From CAYZFD01 sp964477735 (GTDB lineage: Bacteria; Bacteroidota; Bacteroidia; Flavobacteriales; Flavobacteriaceae): a stretch of DNA of 56,579 nucleotides. The stretch spans positions 1-56,579 of the forward strand of contig CAYZFD010000007.1 in NCBI GenBank assembly GCA_964477735.1. Reading direction: 5' to 3'. The translations under genes and the position numbers were made by a program. Position 1 is the stretch's first letter, and every line of letters begins with the position of its first letter. The notes under the pieces are model-generated. The model saw only the letters and a program-made list of their open reading frames with translations, made no database searches and was not told the DNA's origin. Shown piece by piece: positions 32,537-39,414 of this stretch.

Positions 32537-32788
32537 ATGAAAAAAATCATAGACATTGACTCCAAAACCGTTACCAAGCTTAAAATATTAGCAGCGTTAG
32601 AAGACCAAAGCGTTAAAGCTCTTATGGAAAAAGCGGTTTCTTTTTTTGTGGCATACAAAGAAAAAGAGCGTTTAGCGGCTTTTTCGTCGGTGGAAAAAGA
32701 AGATTTAGGTTTGCTTTTCTTGATGCAACAAGCAGACACTGAAGATACTGTGTCGGAAGATGAGGTCATGAAAGCCCTTGATTCATGA
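32537..32788 (+). CDS. type II antitoxin-like protein
   Basis: 83 residues from ATG at 32537 (an in-frame TTG at 32531 is less likely). The N-terminus (MKKIIDIDSKTVTKLKILAA LEDQSVKALMEKAV, two parts) reads as a ribbon-helix-helix DNA-binding fold. The C-terminal half is acidic (DTEDTVSEDEVMKALDS), as expected of the part that neutralises a RelE/ParE toxin. Role is assigned from the overlap with the toxin gene and the palindrome before it. The exact antitoxin family is not recognised. Confidence 0.75.
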   Translation: MKKIIDIDSKTVTKLKILAALEDQSVKALMEKAVSFFVAYKEKERLAAFSSVEKEDLGLLFLMQQADTEDTVSEDEVMKALDS

Positions 32789-33053
32789 ACACCCGCTATC
32801 TGAAACGTTTTTTTTACGTGATGTGGAAAAACTAAAAGATAAAAAGACAAAGCAGCAGCTTAAGGCGTGTATTCAAAAGATAAATGCTGCGCAACAACAC
32901 AAAGACATTCCGCAGCTTAAAAAACTAAAAGGGCACCCATTTGCGTATCGCATTCGGGTCGGTCAATATCGGATGGGCGTGTATATCAAAGACCATTGCG
33001 TAACCTTTGTCCGTTTTGTAAAGCGCAATGATATTTACAAATTGTTTCCTTAA
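32778..33053 (+). CDS. RelE/ParE superfamily toxin
   Basis: 91 residues with the RelE/ParE layout: two N-terminal helices (FFLRDVEKLKDKKTKQQLKA and IQKINAAQQHKD), then a strand-rich core PQLKKLKGHPFAYRIRVGQY RMGVYIKD and a C-terminal RFVKRNDIYKLFP. The basic core and C-terminal Tyr-Lys match mRNA-cleaving RelE-type toxins more than gyrase-directed ParE, but this is uncertain. There is no ATG at the right place: the start is TTG at 32778, overlapping the antitoxin by 11 bp. This would keep toxin yield below antitoxin. Confidence 0.8.
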   Translation: MIHEHPLSETFFLRDVEKLKDKKTKQQLKACIQKINAAQQHKDIPQLKKLKGHPFAYRIRVGQYRMGVYIKDHCVTFVRFVKRNDIYKLFP

Positions 33054-33096
33054 AAAAAAACCTTCATCCACAAAGGTGAGTGTGAAGAAGGGTTTT
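33054..33096. terminator. bidirectional terminator derived from the tRNA-Met terminator
   Basis: CCTTC...GAAGG stem (33061-33065 with 33084-33092 region) with T-runs on both sides: five T on plus after the toxin gene and eight on minus. Its sequence parallels the terminator after the intact tRNA-Met gene (33444-33483), so it seems to have been duplicated together with the tRNA 3' end. Confidence 0.6.
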
Positions 33097-33116
33097 TGTA
33101 GCGAGGGGGGAGCCTG

Positions 33117-33131
33117 TGCGCCTTAGGCGCA
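33117..33131. repeat. 15-nt perfect palindrome inside the tRNA remnant
   Basis: TGCGCCTTAGGCGCA: 7-bp arms around one T. It separates the acceptor and T-arm parts of the degenerate tRNA copy and is absent from the intact gene. Confidence 0.8.
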
Positions 33132-33144
33132 ACTTGAACCCCCG

Positions 33145-33178
33145 TCCGCCCTGCCTGCGGCAGGCAGGCTATGGCGGA
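33145..33178. repeat. 34-nt G+C-rich palindromic insertion inside the tRNA remnant
   Basis: TCCGCC (33145-33150) pairs with GGCGGA (33173-33178). CTGCCTGC (33151-33158) pairs with GCAGGCAG (33160-33167), with a GCTAT bulge on one side. CTGCCTGCGGCAGGCAG-type hairpins are dispersed in Bacteroidota genomes (from memory). The GIY-YIG stop codon lies inside it. Confidence 0.8.
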
Positions 33179-33438
33179 TAAGAATCCGACGACAAAACAT
33201 GTTGTTTAATCCATTCTCTTCCTTTACCTGATTTAAAAAACCGTTCCCTTTTAATAGCTTCTTTTTTGGTGTCAAAAAATTCCACATAAATAACATGCCA
33301 CGGTCTGTATTTGATGGTATATCCTTTTTTGCTGAGTTTGTTATGCGAATAAAACCGTTGAATAAGGTTGGAAGTATAGCCAATGTAGGTTTTTGGATTT
33401 TTTTTACTTTTTAAGCTGTATACAACAAATTCACTCAT
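33169..33438 (-). CDS. small GIY-YIG nuclease-domain protein
   Basis: 89 residues, a bare GIY-YIG domain. Tyr of the GIY half is in VVYSLKSKKN and the YIG half is TYIGYTSNLIQRFYSHN (about 18-34) with the catalytic Arg. The metal-binding Glu is in KEAIKRERFFKSGKGREW (about 58-75). Such genes are numerous in Bacteroidota and their role is unknown. It lies between the intact tRNA-Met gene and a degenerate tRNA-Met 3' copy. Its last eight codons (LSSDSYPP and stop) are read from the degenerate tRNA and the palindrome in it. It has no obvious promoter and starts just beyond the tRNA terminator. Confidence 0.88.
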   Translation of the reverse strand: MSEFVVYSLKSKKNPKTYIGYTSNLIQRFYSHNKLSKKGYTIKYRPWHVIYVEFFDTKKEAIKRERFFKSGKGREWIKQHVLSSDSYPP

Positions 33439-33443
33439 AGGGC

Positions 33444-33483
33444 AAAAAACCCTTCATTCACGGGCTTAGTGTGTGAAGAAGGG
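33444..33483 (-). terminator. intrinsic terminator of tRNA-Met
   Basis: On minus: CCCTTC and TTCAC-complementary arms (33450-33461 with 33473-33483, one bulged base, 11 pairs) followed by six T. It begins 7 bp after the tRNA 3' end. Confidence 0.75.
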
Positions 33484-33489
33484 TTGTTG

Positions 33490-33563
33490 TAGCGAGGGGG
33501 GGACTTGAACCCCCGACCTCCGGGTTATGAATCCGACGCTCTAACCGGCTGAGCTACCTCGCC
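33490..33563 (-). tRNA. tRNA-Met (CAT), elongator type
   Basis: Minus strand, 74 nt without encoded CCA. The acceptor stem is GGCGAGG with CCTCGCT (one G-U), D-arm TAGCTCAGCCGGTTAGAGC, anticodon loop TTCATAA (CAT at positions 34-36), and T-arm GGGGG-TTCAAGT-CCCCC. G1-U72 is a wobble rather than the C1-A72 mismatch of initiator tRNA, and there are no three G-C pairs at the base of the anticodon stem. It is therefore elongator Met; tRNA-Ile2 (lysidine) is less likely but not excluded by anticodon alone. Confidence 0.93.
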
Positions 33564-33575
33564 ATAAGACGGCTG

Positions 33576-33606
33576 CAAATATAGAAACAAAATACAGTAG
33601 TTTCAA
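33576..33606 (-). promoter_or_regulatory. promoter of tRNA-Met
   Basis: On minus: TTG (33606-33604), 20 bp, TATATTTG (33583-33576), 12 bp before the tRNA 5' end. Confidence 0.72.
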
Positions 33607-33675
33607 TACTTATAAAAAAATCTTTGATTGGTTGGAATTTAATCTATATATTGCCAAACCATACAAATAAAACTT

Positions 33676-34068
33676 ATGTCTGGAAAAATTAAATTTTCAT
33701 TAGAATTCCCCATTCACGCCTCCCCGCAGATGCTTTACCAATACATTTCATCATCATCAGGTTTGTCTGAGTGGTATGCTGATAACGTGAACTCAAGAAG
33801 TGAAATCTACCGATTCTTCTGGGACGATTCGGAAGAAGTGGCCAAATTGCTCAGTAAAAAATCAAACGAGTTTGTTCGTTTTCGTTGGTTAAATGAAGAA
33901 CCCGATCAAGACGAATGTTATTTTGAAATGCGAATTGTGGTTGATGAAATCACCAAAGATGTGTCGCTTGTGGTCACCGACTTTTGTGAAGAAGATGAAG
34001 AAGAAGAGGCCAAAATGCTTTGGGAAAATCAAATCGCTGTTCTTAAACAAACCATTGGCGCAACTTAA
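33676..34068 (+). CDS. START-like domain protein
   Basis: 130 residues of the small START/SRPBCC-like type found in Bacteroidota: KIKFSLEFPIHASPQMLYQY (strand and helix 1), GLSEWYADNVNSR (about 30-42), a middle of alternating strands and an acidic CEEDEEEEAKMLWENQIAVL before the final helix. The fold usually holds a hydrophobic ligand, but none is known here. The stop overlaps the start of the aminotransferase gene by one base (TAATG), indicating translational coupling. Confidence 0.82.
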   Translation: MSGKIKFSLEFPIHASPQMLYQYISSSSGLSEWYADNVNSRSEIYRFFWDDSEEVAKLLSKKSNEFVRFRWLNEEPDQDECYFEMRIVVDEITKDVSLVVTDFCEEDEEEEAKMLWENQIAVLKQTIGAT

Positions 34069-34919
34069 TGAATACCGTTTTTAATGACAATGGTGTTTTG
34101 GAGCAAAACACTTCTTCCATGATCATTTCTGCAAACAATAGAGGTTTTCTTTATGGTGATGCTGTTTTTGAAACACTTAAAGTCGTTGGTCGATCTATCC
34201 TTTTTTTTGAAGATCATTACTTTAGACTCATGGCCAGTATGCGAGTGCTTAGAATGGAAATTCCTATGCACTTTACTCCTGAATTTTTATCTAATGAAAT
34301 TTTAAAAACTATTGAGCAGTTTCCTACATCACAGGCTTGCTTTCGTGTTCGATTAACAGTTTATAGAAATCAAGGCGGACGTTATCTACCAACAGATAAC
34401 CTTGTGGGATTTTGCATACATGCTGAAGGTCTAGAAGCCAATCATTTTATTCTTGATTCCACCCCCTATGAAGTAGAGATTTTTCGAGATTTCCTACTTC
34501 CTTCAAGTTATCTTTTTACGCTGAAAACCAACAACCGTGTGCTTCAAGTTGTGGGAAGTCGTTTTGCTGAAGAAAACGATTTCGACAATTGTATATTACT
34601 TAATGAAAGAAAGGAAGTGGCTGAATTTCTCAATGGAAATTTGTTCATGGTTACCGAAAATAGCATCAAAACACCACCCCTAACTTCGGGTTGTTTAAAC
34701 GGGATTCTTAGAAAACAGTTGCTGAGTAAAAGTGCGCAAAATGCTGGACTAAATGTCGTTGAGCAAACAATTTCTGCTTTTGAATTACAGCAAGCCCAAG
34801 AACTTTGGGTTACCAATAGTATTCAGGGCATCAGACCCGTAACAAAATTTCGAAAGCATCATTATGGTTTTTCGATTGCAGAAAAAGCCACAGATTGGCT
34901 AAATCAGTATGTTAGTTGA
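34068..34919 (+). CDS. class IV (PLP) aminotransferase
   Basis: Fold-type IV PLP enzyme of the group containing branched-chain aminotransferase, D-amino-acid aminotransferase and aminodeoxychorismate lyase. 283 residues, with ANNRGFLYGDAVFETLKVVG (about 23-42), the PLP Lys in FTLKTNNRVLQ (near 149) and SGCLNGILRKQLL (near 208). The usual E.SSSNIF loop reads EVAEFLNGNLFMV. Size and R/Y pattern are closest to PabC-like enzymes, but the reaction cannot be settled from sequence. It is coupled to the START-like gene and overlaps the convergent YqgE gene by 8 bp. Confidence 0.85.
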   Translation: MNTVFNDNGVLEQNTSSMIISANNRGFLYGDAVFETLKVVGRSILFFEDHYFRLMASMRVLRMEIPMHFTPEFLSNEILKTIEQFPTSQACFRVRLTVYRNQGGRYLPTDNLVGFCIHAEGLEANHFILDSTPYEVEIFRDFLLPSSYLFTLKTNNRVLQVVGSRFAEENDFDNCILLNERKEVAEFLNGNLFMVTENSIKTPPLTSGCLNGILRKQLLSKSAQNAGLNVVEQTISAFELQQAQELWVTNSIQGIRPVTKFRKHHYGFSIAEKATDWLNQYVS

Positions 34920-35472
34920 AACTAGGGTTTTCGGGTGCGTTGCACCACAGAAGATAATCCCCGCCCATACGTTCCATTTTTTCACGCCACAAACGTGCAG
35001 TCGAAGTTTTAATTAAATGATTTCCAGAATATTCATCAGACAAAATCCAAGTTTTGCTCGATAGTTCAGAGTTTAGTTGTGAAGGATTCCAACCTGAATA
35101 GCCTAAGAAAAACTTTATTTGGTTGGTGTTTAATCTGCCTTCGTTTATGGCGACTACAGCTTTCTGGAAATCTCCACCCCAATATAAGTCATCGCTAATG
35201 GGGATTCCATTTTCTATGAGATCAGGCACTGCATGAATGAAAAACAAACTGTCTTGTTCAACGGGTCCACCATCAAACAAAGGAAATTTAACATGAACCT
35301 CGGGTATCAAATCGTTTAGGGAGTAGGTGAGGGGTTTGTTTACAATAAATCCAACCGTTCCAGAATCGTTGTGGTCAACCAACACAATCAGAGATCGGTT
35401 AAAAGAAACATCTCCAATGATGGAGGGTTCAGCAATTAATACGTTTCCTTTTTTGGGACTTATTTTTTTCAT
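34912..35472 (-). CDS. YqgE/AlgH family protein (UPF0301)
   Basis: 186 residues, normal for the family, beginning KKGNVLIAEPSIIGDVSFNR (about 7-26), then GTVGFIVNKPLTYSL, DGGPVEQDSLFFIH (about 78-91) and FLGYSGWNPSQLNSEL (about 133-148). The biochemical role is unsettled: AlgH affects alginate regulation in Pseudomonas, but no common mechanism is known. Single gene; its last 8 bp overlap the aminotransferase gene. A near-match -7 box (TATATTTA on minus) lies just upstream. Confidence 0.92.
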   Translation of the reverse strand: MKKISPKKGNVLIAEPSIIGDVSFNRSLIVLVDHNDSGTVGFIVNKPLTYSLNDLIPEVHVKFPLFDGGPVEQDSLFFIHAVPDLIENGIPISDDLYWGGDFQKAVVAINEGRLNTNQIKFFLGYSGWNPSQLNSELSSKTWILSDEYSGNHLIKTSTARLWREKMERMGGDYLLWCNAPENPSFN

Positions 35473-35623
35473 TGGTGTTATTACTAGTTTCTAAATATAT
35501 GAATATCTCATTGAAAATAAAAGCTTTAAGTTGGAATTAGAATATTTGTTTAATTCATTTTCAAATTATCAAACGTAAACGTTTCAATTCTCAAGTCTTG
35601 TTTTGATGCTTTTAAAGGCGCAC

Positions 35624-36571
35624 TCATTCCATTATGCTACTTTCTGGTGGGCTGTGTCCATTTAAAAAATCTTTGGTGCTCATGATTTTTTTTCCTGCTA
35701 ATTGCAAACTTAGAATTTGAATAATTCCATCGTTGCAATAAACTTCCACGGTTTTGTTTTGGATCGTTGTTTGGCCATTTTTTTTGTCGTGTGCTTCTGC
35801 ATTGAATGAAGCTTCAAATATTTTAACTACTTTTTCTTCCTCACCCCATTTCCAAAAGCACCAAGCACCCGGATAAGGGGCCATTCCTCGAATGAAATTC
35901 ACAATTTGCTCACCTTTTAAACTCCAATCAATTTGAGTATTTGCCTTGCTTAGTTTGGGTGCTATTTCAAAATTTTCACTCAAGGGTTGTGGCATGGGCG
36001 TTAGACTATTATTGGCCAAACCGTTCACAGTCTCTAATACCAATTCACCACCCATTTCCATTAATCGATTGTGCAAAACACCCGTGTTGATTTCTGGTTC
36101 AATTTCAATTGACTTTTGTAGCAAAATATGTCCAGTGTCAATATTTTCGTCAATCATAAAAGTTGTTAAACCCGTTTTTGATTCGCCATGCACAATGGCC
36201 CAATGAATGGGTGCTGCACCTCTAAACTTAGGCAACAAAGAGGCATGTAAATTAAAGGTTCCTAAACTGGGTATCGACCAAACTACTTTTGGCAACATTC
36301 TGAATGCTACAACCACAAACAAATCTGGGTTAAGAGATTTTAGGGCCTCTAAACATGAAGAGTCTTTAAGGTTTTCGGGTTGTAGGATGGGTAATTTTAG
36401 CTTCATTGCTGCCATTTTTACCGCAGATGCTGTCATTTTCTTTCCCCTACCTGAAGGCCTATCGGGAGTCGTGACCACACCCACAACTTTGTGGGGTGAA
36501 GTTGCTAGTGCACTTAGGCTAGGCACTGCAAATTCGGGGGTTCCCATAAAAACAATGCGTAACTTTTTCAT
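35624..36571 (-). CDS. fmt: methionyl-tRNA formyltransferase
   Basis: Formylates Met-tRNA(fMet) using 10-formyl-THF. 315 residues: MGTPEFAVPSLSALA (near 9), the formyl-binding NLHASLLPKFRGAAPIHWAI (near 108, catalytic Asn-His) and DENIDTGHIL (near 142, catalytic Asp). A C-terminal tRNA-binding OB domain (about 205-310) follows. Its start overlaps the recQ stop by 4 bp, so the order recQ-fmt is translationally coupled. def is not nearby. Confidence 0.96.
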   Translation of the reverse strand: MKKLRIVFMGTPEFAVPSLSALATSPHKVVGVVTTPDRPSGRGKKMTASAVKMAAMKLKLPILQPENLKDSSCLEALKSLNPDLFVVVAFRMLPKVVWSIPSLGTFNLHASLLPKFRGAAPIHWAIVHGESKTGLTTFMIDENIDTGHILLQKSIEIEPEINTGVLHNRLMEMGGELVLETVNGLANNSLTPMPQPLSENFEIAPKLSKANTQIDWSLKGEQIVNFIRGMAPYPGAWCFWKWGEEEKVVKIFEASFNAEAHDKKNGQTTIQNKTVEVYCNDGIIQILSLQLAGKKIMSTKDFLNGHSPPESSIME

Positions 36572-38463
36572 TTTAACTGATATTCTTTGTTAGAATTTAA
36601 AACAATTTTTTCAAGATCCAATAGCCTATCTAAAACCCTAATAACGTCTGCTTCTTGATAGGGCAGCAATTTAACAATCTTTTGAGAGTTTTGGGCCCCA
36701 GAGTCCAAAAGTTCTAAAATGCTTTCTTCAATCACTTTTTTAACAGCGGCTTTATTTTCTTGTTTTTTGGTAAGGCAATTAGAACAATTTCCACAAGCGT
36801 GCTTTAAAGTTTCACCAAAATAATTTGTCAAAAATTGTGAATAACAACCACCATTATTCACAAACCTAATGACTTCTTTAATCTGATTTTCTTTAAGTTT
36901 TTTTAGCATTTTCATACGACTCCCCAATGGGTGAAGACTGCTTTCGTCTTCTCTTGGATGTAAAAAAATCAATGAAACGTCATTTTCTAAATTTTCTAAA
37001 TCAATGAGTTGATCTTTTTTGATTTGTAAAATACACTGATTGATTTTCTCTCTTGGAAGTTGCGTAATCCTGCTAAGAAATGCTGTGTCAACTACGGTAG
37101 AAAAATCTAGAATTCCTGGATAATGTCGCAACAGTAAGCTCACCACCACCCCCAGCGTAGGATTTTGATCGATATATTGAAAAAGGTTTTCTTTTGTGGT
37201 GTTAAACTTTAATTTTGTTTTCATTTCTGCAACTTCGCTGAAGGCCACAAGGTCTTCTCTGTCTAATATTTTAAAACATTGAAAAGTTTTCATTTTATTC
37301 AATTGATAGGCATCACAAAACTTTCCAAAATGAAAATCGAAACGCTGGCCAGCGCCTTCACCAAAGGCAATTTGGAGGTAGTTGCACAGTTTTCTATAGA
37401 CGTGATACACATCCTCATAGACAGGGATGGCCTCTAAGAATTGTTTTTTAAGGTTATTTTCATCGGCTGGGCCTAACAGCAAGGTCACTTGGGCGGTTTT
37501 ACCATCTCTACCTGCACGACCTGTTTCTTGAAAATAACTTTCCAAGCTTTCGGGCAAAGAAACATGGATAACCTGTCTTACATTTTCTTTGTCTATGCCC
37601 ATACCAAAAGCCGTTGTAGCAACCATTATGGGCGATTTTTCTAACATCCAGCTTTGCATTTGTTTTTGTTTCTCGTTTGGGGTCAATCCACCGTGATAGT
37701 GAGCTGTTTCGAGTCCTAATTTATTCAAATGATGCGCAAGCTGTTCAGTAGTTTTTCGGTTTCGAGTATAAATGATGGCGTTGCCATCAGCTTTTGATAA
37801 AAGTCTAACGAGATACCCAATTTTGTCGTTGGTTTTTTGCACGCTATAGTGGAGGTTGGGTCGTGCAATAGGAGTTTTTATAATTTTCGGATTTTTTAAA
37901 GCCAAAAATTCGATGATTTCGTTTTGCACCCTCGGCGTTGCTGTTGCAGTGAGGGCCATTTTTGGAATGCCTGGCCACAGATCACACACTTTAGCCAGAA
38001 GTAAATAGGAGGGCCTAAAATCGTGTCCCCATTGTGAAACACAATGTGCTTCATCAATAGCAATGAGGGTGAGCGGCAGTGAGGCTAAGCGCTCCACCAT
38101 CCATTCTTGATGAAGACGTTCGGGCGACATATACAAAAACATATATTTTCCATAAACCACATTGTCGAGCAATTGGCTCACTTCTTCATGATTTAATTGG
38201 CCATGAATGGCCAATGCCTTAATGTTTTTTTTCTTAAGCGCATTAACCTGATCCTCCATTAGCGAAATTAGAGGCGTGACGACCAAGCAAAGCCCTTTTT
38301 GCAGCAGGGTAGGGAGTTGGTAACAAACCGATTTTCCACCCGATGTAGGTAGCAAAACAAAACTATCTTCTTTGTCTCTTGCCGCACAAACGGCCTCTTG
38401 CTGACCAGGTTTAAAGTGTGTATATCCCCAATGTTTTTGTAGGACTTCTAGGGCGGCTTTCAT
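36568..38463 (-). CDS. recQ: RecQ family ATP-dependent DNA helicase without HRDC domain
   Basis: 3'-5' helicase acting in repair of stalled forks and recombination. 631 residues: Walker A LLPTSGGKSVCYQLP (near 36), DEAH motif IAIDEAHCVSQWGHDFRPSY (near 133), motif VI QETGRAGRDGK (near 312), zinc-binding Cys set ending CGNCSNC (near 553) and a winged-helix end (about 575-630). The HRDC domain of E. coli RecQ is not seen. Located in the overlap-linked set ATPase-recQ-fmt (4 bp each). Confidence 0.93.
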   Translation of the reverse strand: MKAALEVLQKHWGYTHFKPGQQEAVCAARDKEDSFVLLPTSGGKSVCYQLPTLLQKGLCLVVTPLISLMEDQVNALKKKNIKALAIHGQLNHEEVSQLLDNVVYGKYMFLYMSPERLHQEWMVERLASLPLTLIAIDEAHCVSQWGHDFRPSYLLLAKVCDLWPGIPKMALTATATPRVQNEIIEFLALKNPKIIKTPIARPNLHYSVQKTNDKIGYLVRLLSKADGNAIIYTRNRKTTEQLAHHLNKLGLETAHYHGGLTPNEKQKQMQSWMLEKSPIMVATTAFGMGIDKENVRQVIHVSLPESLESYFQETGRAGRDGKTAQVTLLLGPADENNLKKQFLEAIPVYEDVYHVYRKLCNYLQIAFGEGAGQRFDFHFGKFCDAYQLNKMKTFQCFKILDREDLVAFSEVAEMKTKLKFNTTKENLFQYIDQNPTLGVVVSLLLRHYPGILDFSTVVDTAFLSRITQLPREKINQCILQIKKDQLIDLENLENDVSLIFLHPREDESSLHPLGSRMKMLKKLKENQIKEVIRFVNNGGCYSQFLTNYFGETLKHACGNCSNCLTKKQENKAAVKKVIEESILELLDSGAQNSQKIVKLLPYQEADVIRVLDRLLDLEKIVLNSNKEYQLK

Positions 38464-39002
38464 GATATTTTATTGAGGATGAATTCAATTCGATCAGCTA
38501 CACTACCAAAAGGAACTTCAATAGGCTGCATCCCAAATTGTTGGTAGGTTTTGAGCAGTTGGTGATGGATGCTTTTCACGGCCTCAAAATCTTCATAACG
38601 TATATTGTCTTGGACATGTATTTCTTTCCATGGTGGAAAAATAAACACCTTATCATAGTTGTGGTTTTGACAAGCCTCCCAAAATATATCTTTTATTTCA
38701 GGGTTTTGAAGTTGTAAGTAGGCCAAAACTTCATGAATTCCACGATCATAAAATGAGGGCCCCACAAGTGCGGCCTCTTGGAATTGTGCTACTCTTCCTT
38801 CCAAGACTGCTTTGCTAAATGCTATGGGGTCGTGCAAAAACAATAGATCAATCCCCTTTTGGCGGGCTTTTTCAGTGATTTGGCGTGCAATCTCCTCCAA
38901 ACAAAAATACCCTTGTTCTCGAAGCGCATTGATCACCGTGCTTTTACCTGTGCCTGGTGCCCCTGCCAGCACTATGCGTTGTTGTGGAGTCTTTTGTGAC
39001 AT
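38460..39002 (-). CDS. small P-loop ATPase (AAA_28 type)
   Basis: 180 residues from ATG at 39002 (MSQKTPQQRIVLAGAPGTGK): Walker A GAPGTGKST (residues ~14-22), EEIARQITEKARQKGID (about 38-54), a DRGIHE (about 92-97) lid motif and FIFPPWKEIHVQDNIRYEDF (about 130-149). It resembles kinase-like AAA_28 proteins (the NadR kinase group) that may phosphorylate a small molecule; the substrate is unknown. The frame is open upstream to 39137, but a -7 box just ahead of 39002 supports the short form. Overlaps recQ by 4 bp. Confidence 0.82.
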   Translation of the reverse strand: MSQKTPQQRIVLAGAPGTGKSTVINALREQGYFCLEEIARQITEKARQKGIDLLFLHDPIAFSKAVLEGRVAQFQEAALVGPSFYDRGIHEVLAYLQLQNPEIKDIFWEACQNHNYDKVFIFPPWKEIHVQDNIRYEDFEAVKSIHHQLLKTYQQFGMQPIEVPFGSVADRIEFILNKIS

Positions 39003-39007
39003 CCCTA

Positions 39008-39015
39008 CAAAATTA
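39008..39015 (-). promoter_or_regulatory. -7 box for the ATPase-recQ-fmt operon
   Basis: Minus-strand TAATTTTG, only 5 bp before the ATG at 39002, so the mRNA would be leaderless. It faces away from the DUF493 box at 39050-39057. No -33 TTG at normal spacing. Confidence 0.45.
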
Positions 39016-39049
39016 AGCAAATACTTCCGACAGCATACATCAAAATGGC

Positions 39050-39057
39050 TATATTTG
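39050..39057 (+). promoter_or_regulatory. -7 box for the DUF493 gene
   Basis: TATATTTG, 7 bp before the ATG at 39065, again suggesting a leaderless transcript. Confidence 0.5.
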
Positions 39058-39064
39058 TAAGCGC

Positions 39065-39349
39065 ATGAAACAGGATAAAAAAGCCTTTTATGATCGCTTT
39101 TTAACACAGTTAAAAGCAGCTTCGCATTGGCCTTCATTGTATATTTTTAAATTCGTTTTGCCTACCAATACCGAAAAAATTCATCAACTCACCTTACTCT
39201 TTGCCGATCTTAAACCGGAAATGTCTTCGAAAGTATCCTCTAATAAAAAATACACCAGCATAACCTTTAAAGCTACTTTGGATTCGGCCGAAACAGTGAT
39301 AGAATATTACAAAAAAACCGAAGAGATTGAAGGGATTATCGCCCTTTAG
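39065..39349 (+). CDS. DUF493 (YbeD-like) family protein
   Basis: 94 residues of the small ferredoxin-like YbeD fold: FYDRFLTQLKAASHWPSLYI FKFVLPTN (about 8-35), a middle Ser-rich loop SSKVSSNKKYTSITFKATLD and a final helix EYYKKTEEIEGIIAL. In Gammaproteobacteria YbeD sits next to lipB, but here no lipoylation gene is near. Function is unknown. It diverges from the ATPase-recQ-fmt operon. Confidence 0.85.
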   Translation: MKQDKKAFYDRFLTQLKAASHWPSLYIFKFVLPTNTEKIHQLTLLFADLKPEMSSKVSSNKKYTSITFKATLDSAETVIEYYKKTEEIEGIIAL

Positions 39350-39414
39350 CAACTTAGAATAGTCTTAGATCAATTATTTTATTATTTTTACATCAATACT
39401 TCAATCCAAATATT

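Larger units (their letters stand above)
33099..33191 (-). pseudogene. degenerate 3' copy of tRNA-Met interrupted by two palindromes
   Basis: Compared with the intact tRNA (33490-33563), this stretch keeps the acceptor 3' strand (AGCGAGGGGGG on plus, 33100-33110), the T-arm piece ACTTGAACCCCCG (33131-33143 region) and the anticodon-stem piece GAATCCGACG (33182-33191). Between the first two lies a palindrome (33117-33131). Between the second and third lies a larger one (33145-33178), replacing the variable loop and 3' anticodon stem. It cannot fold as a tRNA. It also supplies the last codons of the GIY-YIG gene. Confidence 0.8.

Noticed and set aside
32133..33600. Prophage or integrative conjugative element
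   Set aside because: No integrase, relaxase, capsid or replication gene; only small accessory genes around a tRNA.
35550..35627. 25-codon ORF overlapping the fmt stop (ATGA), minus strand
   Set aside because: No recognisable family, no own signals, and it spans a small palindrome (around 35572-35586); too weak to call, though translational coupling to fmt is possible.
39003..39137. 45-residue extension of the small ATPase
   Set aside because: It lies ahead of a good -7 box, overlaps the divergent DUF493 gene and has no P-loop family similarity.
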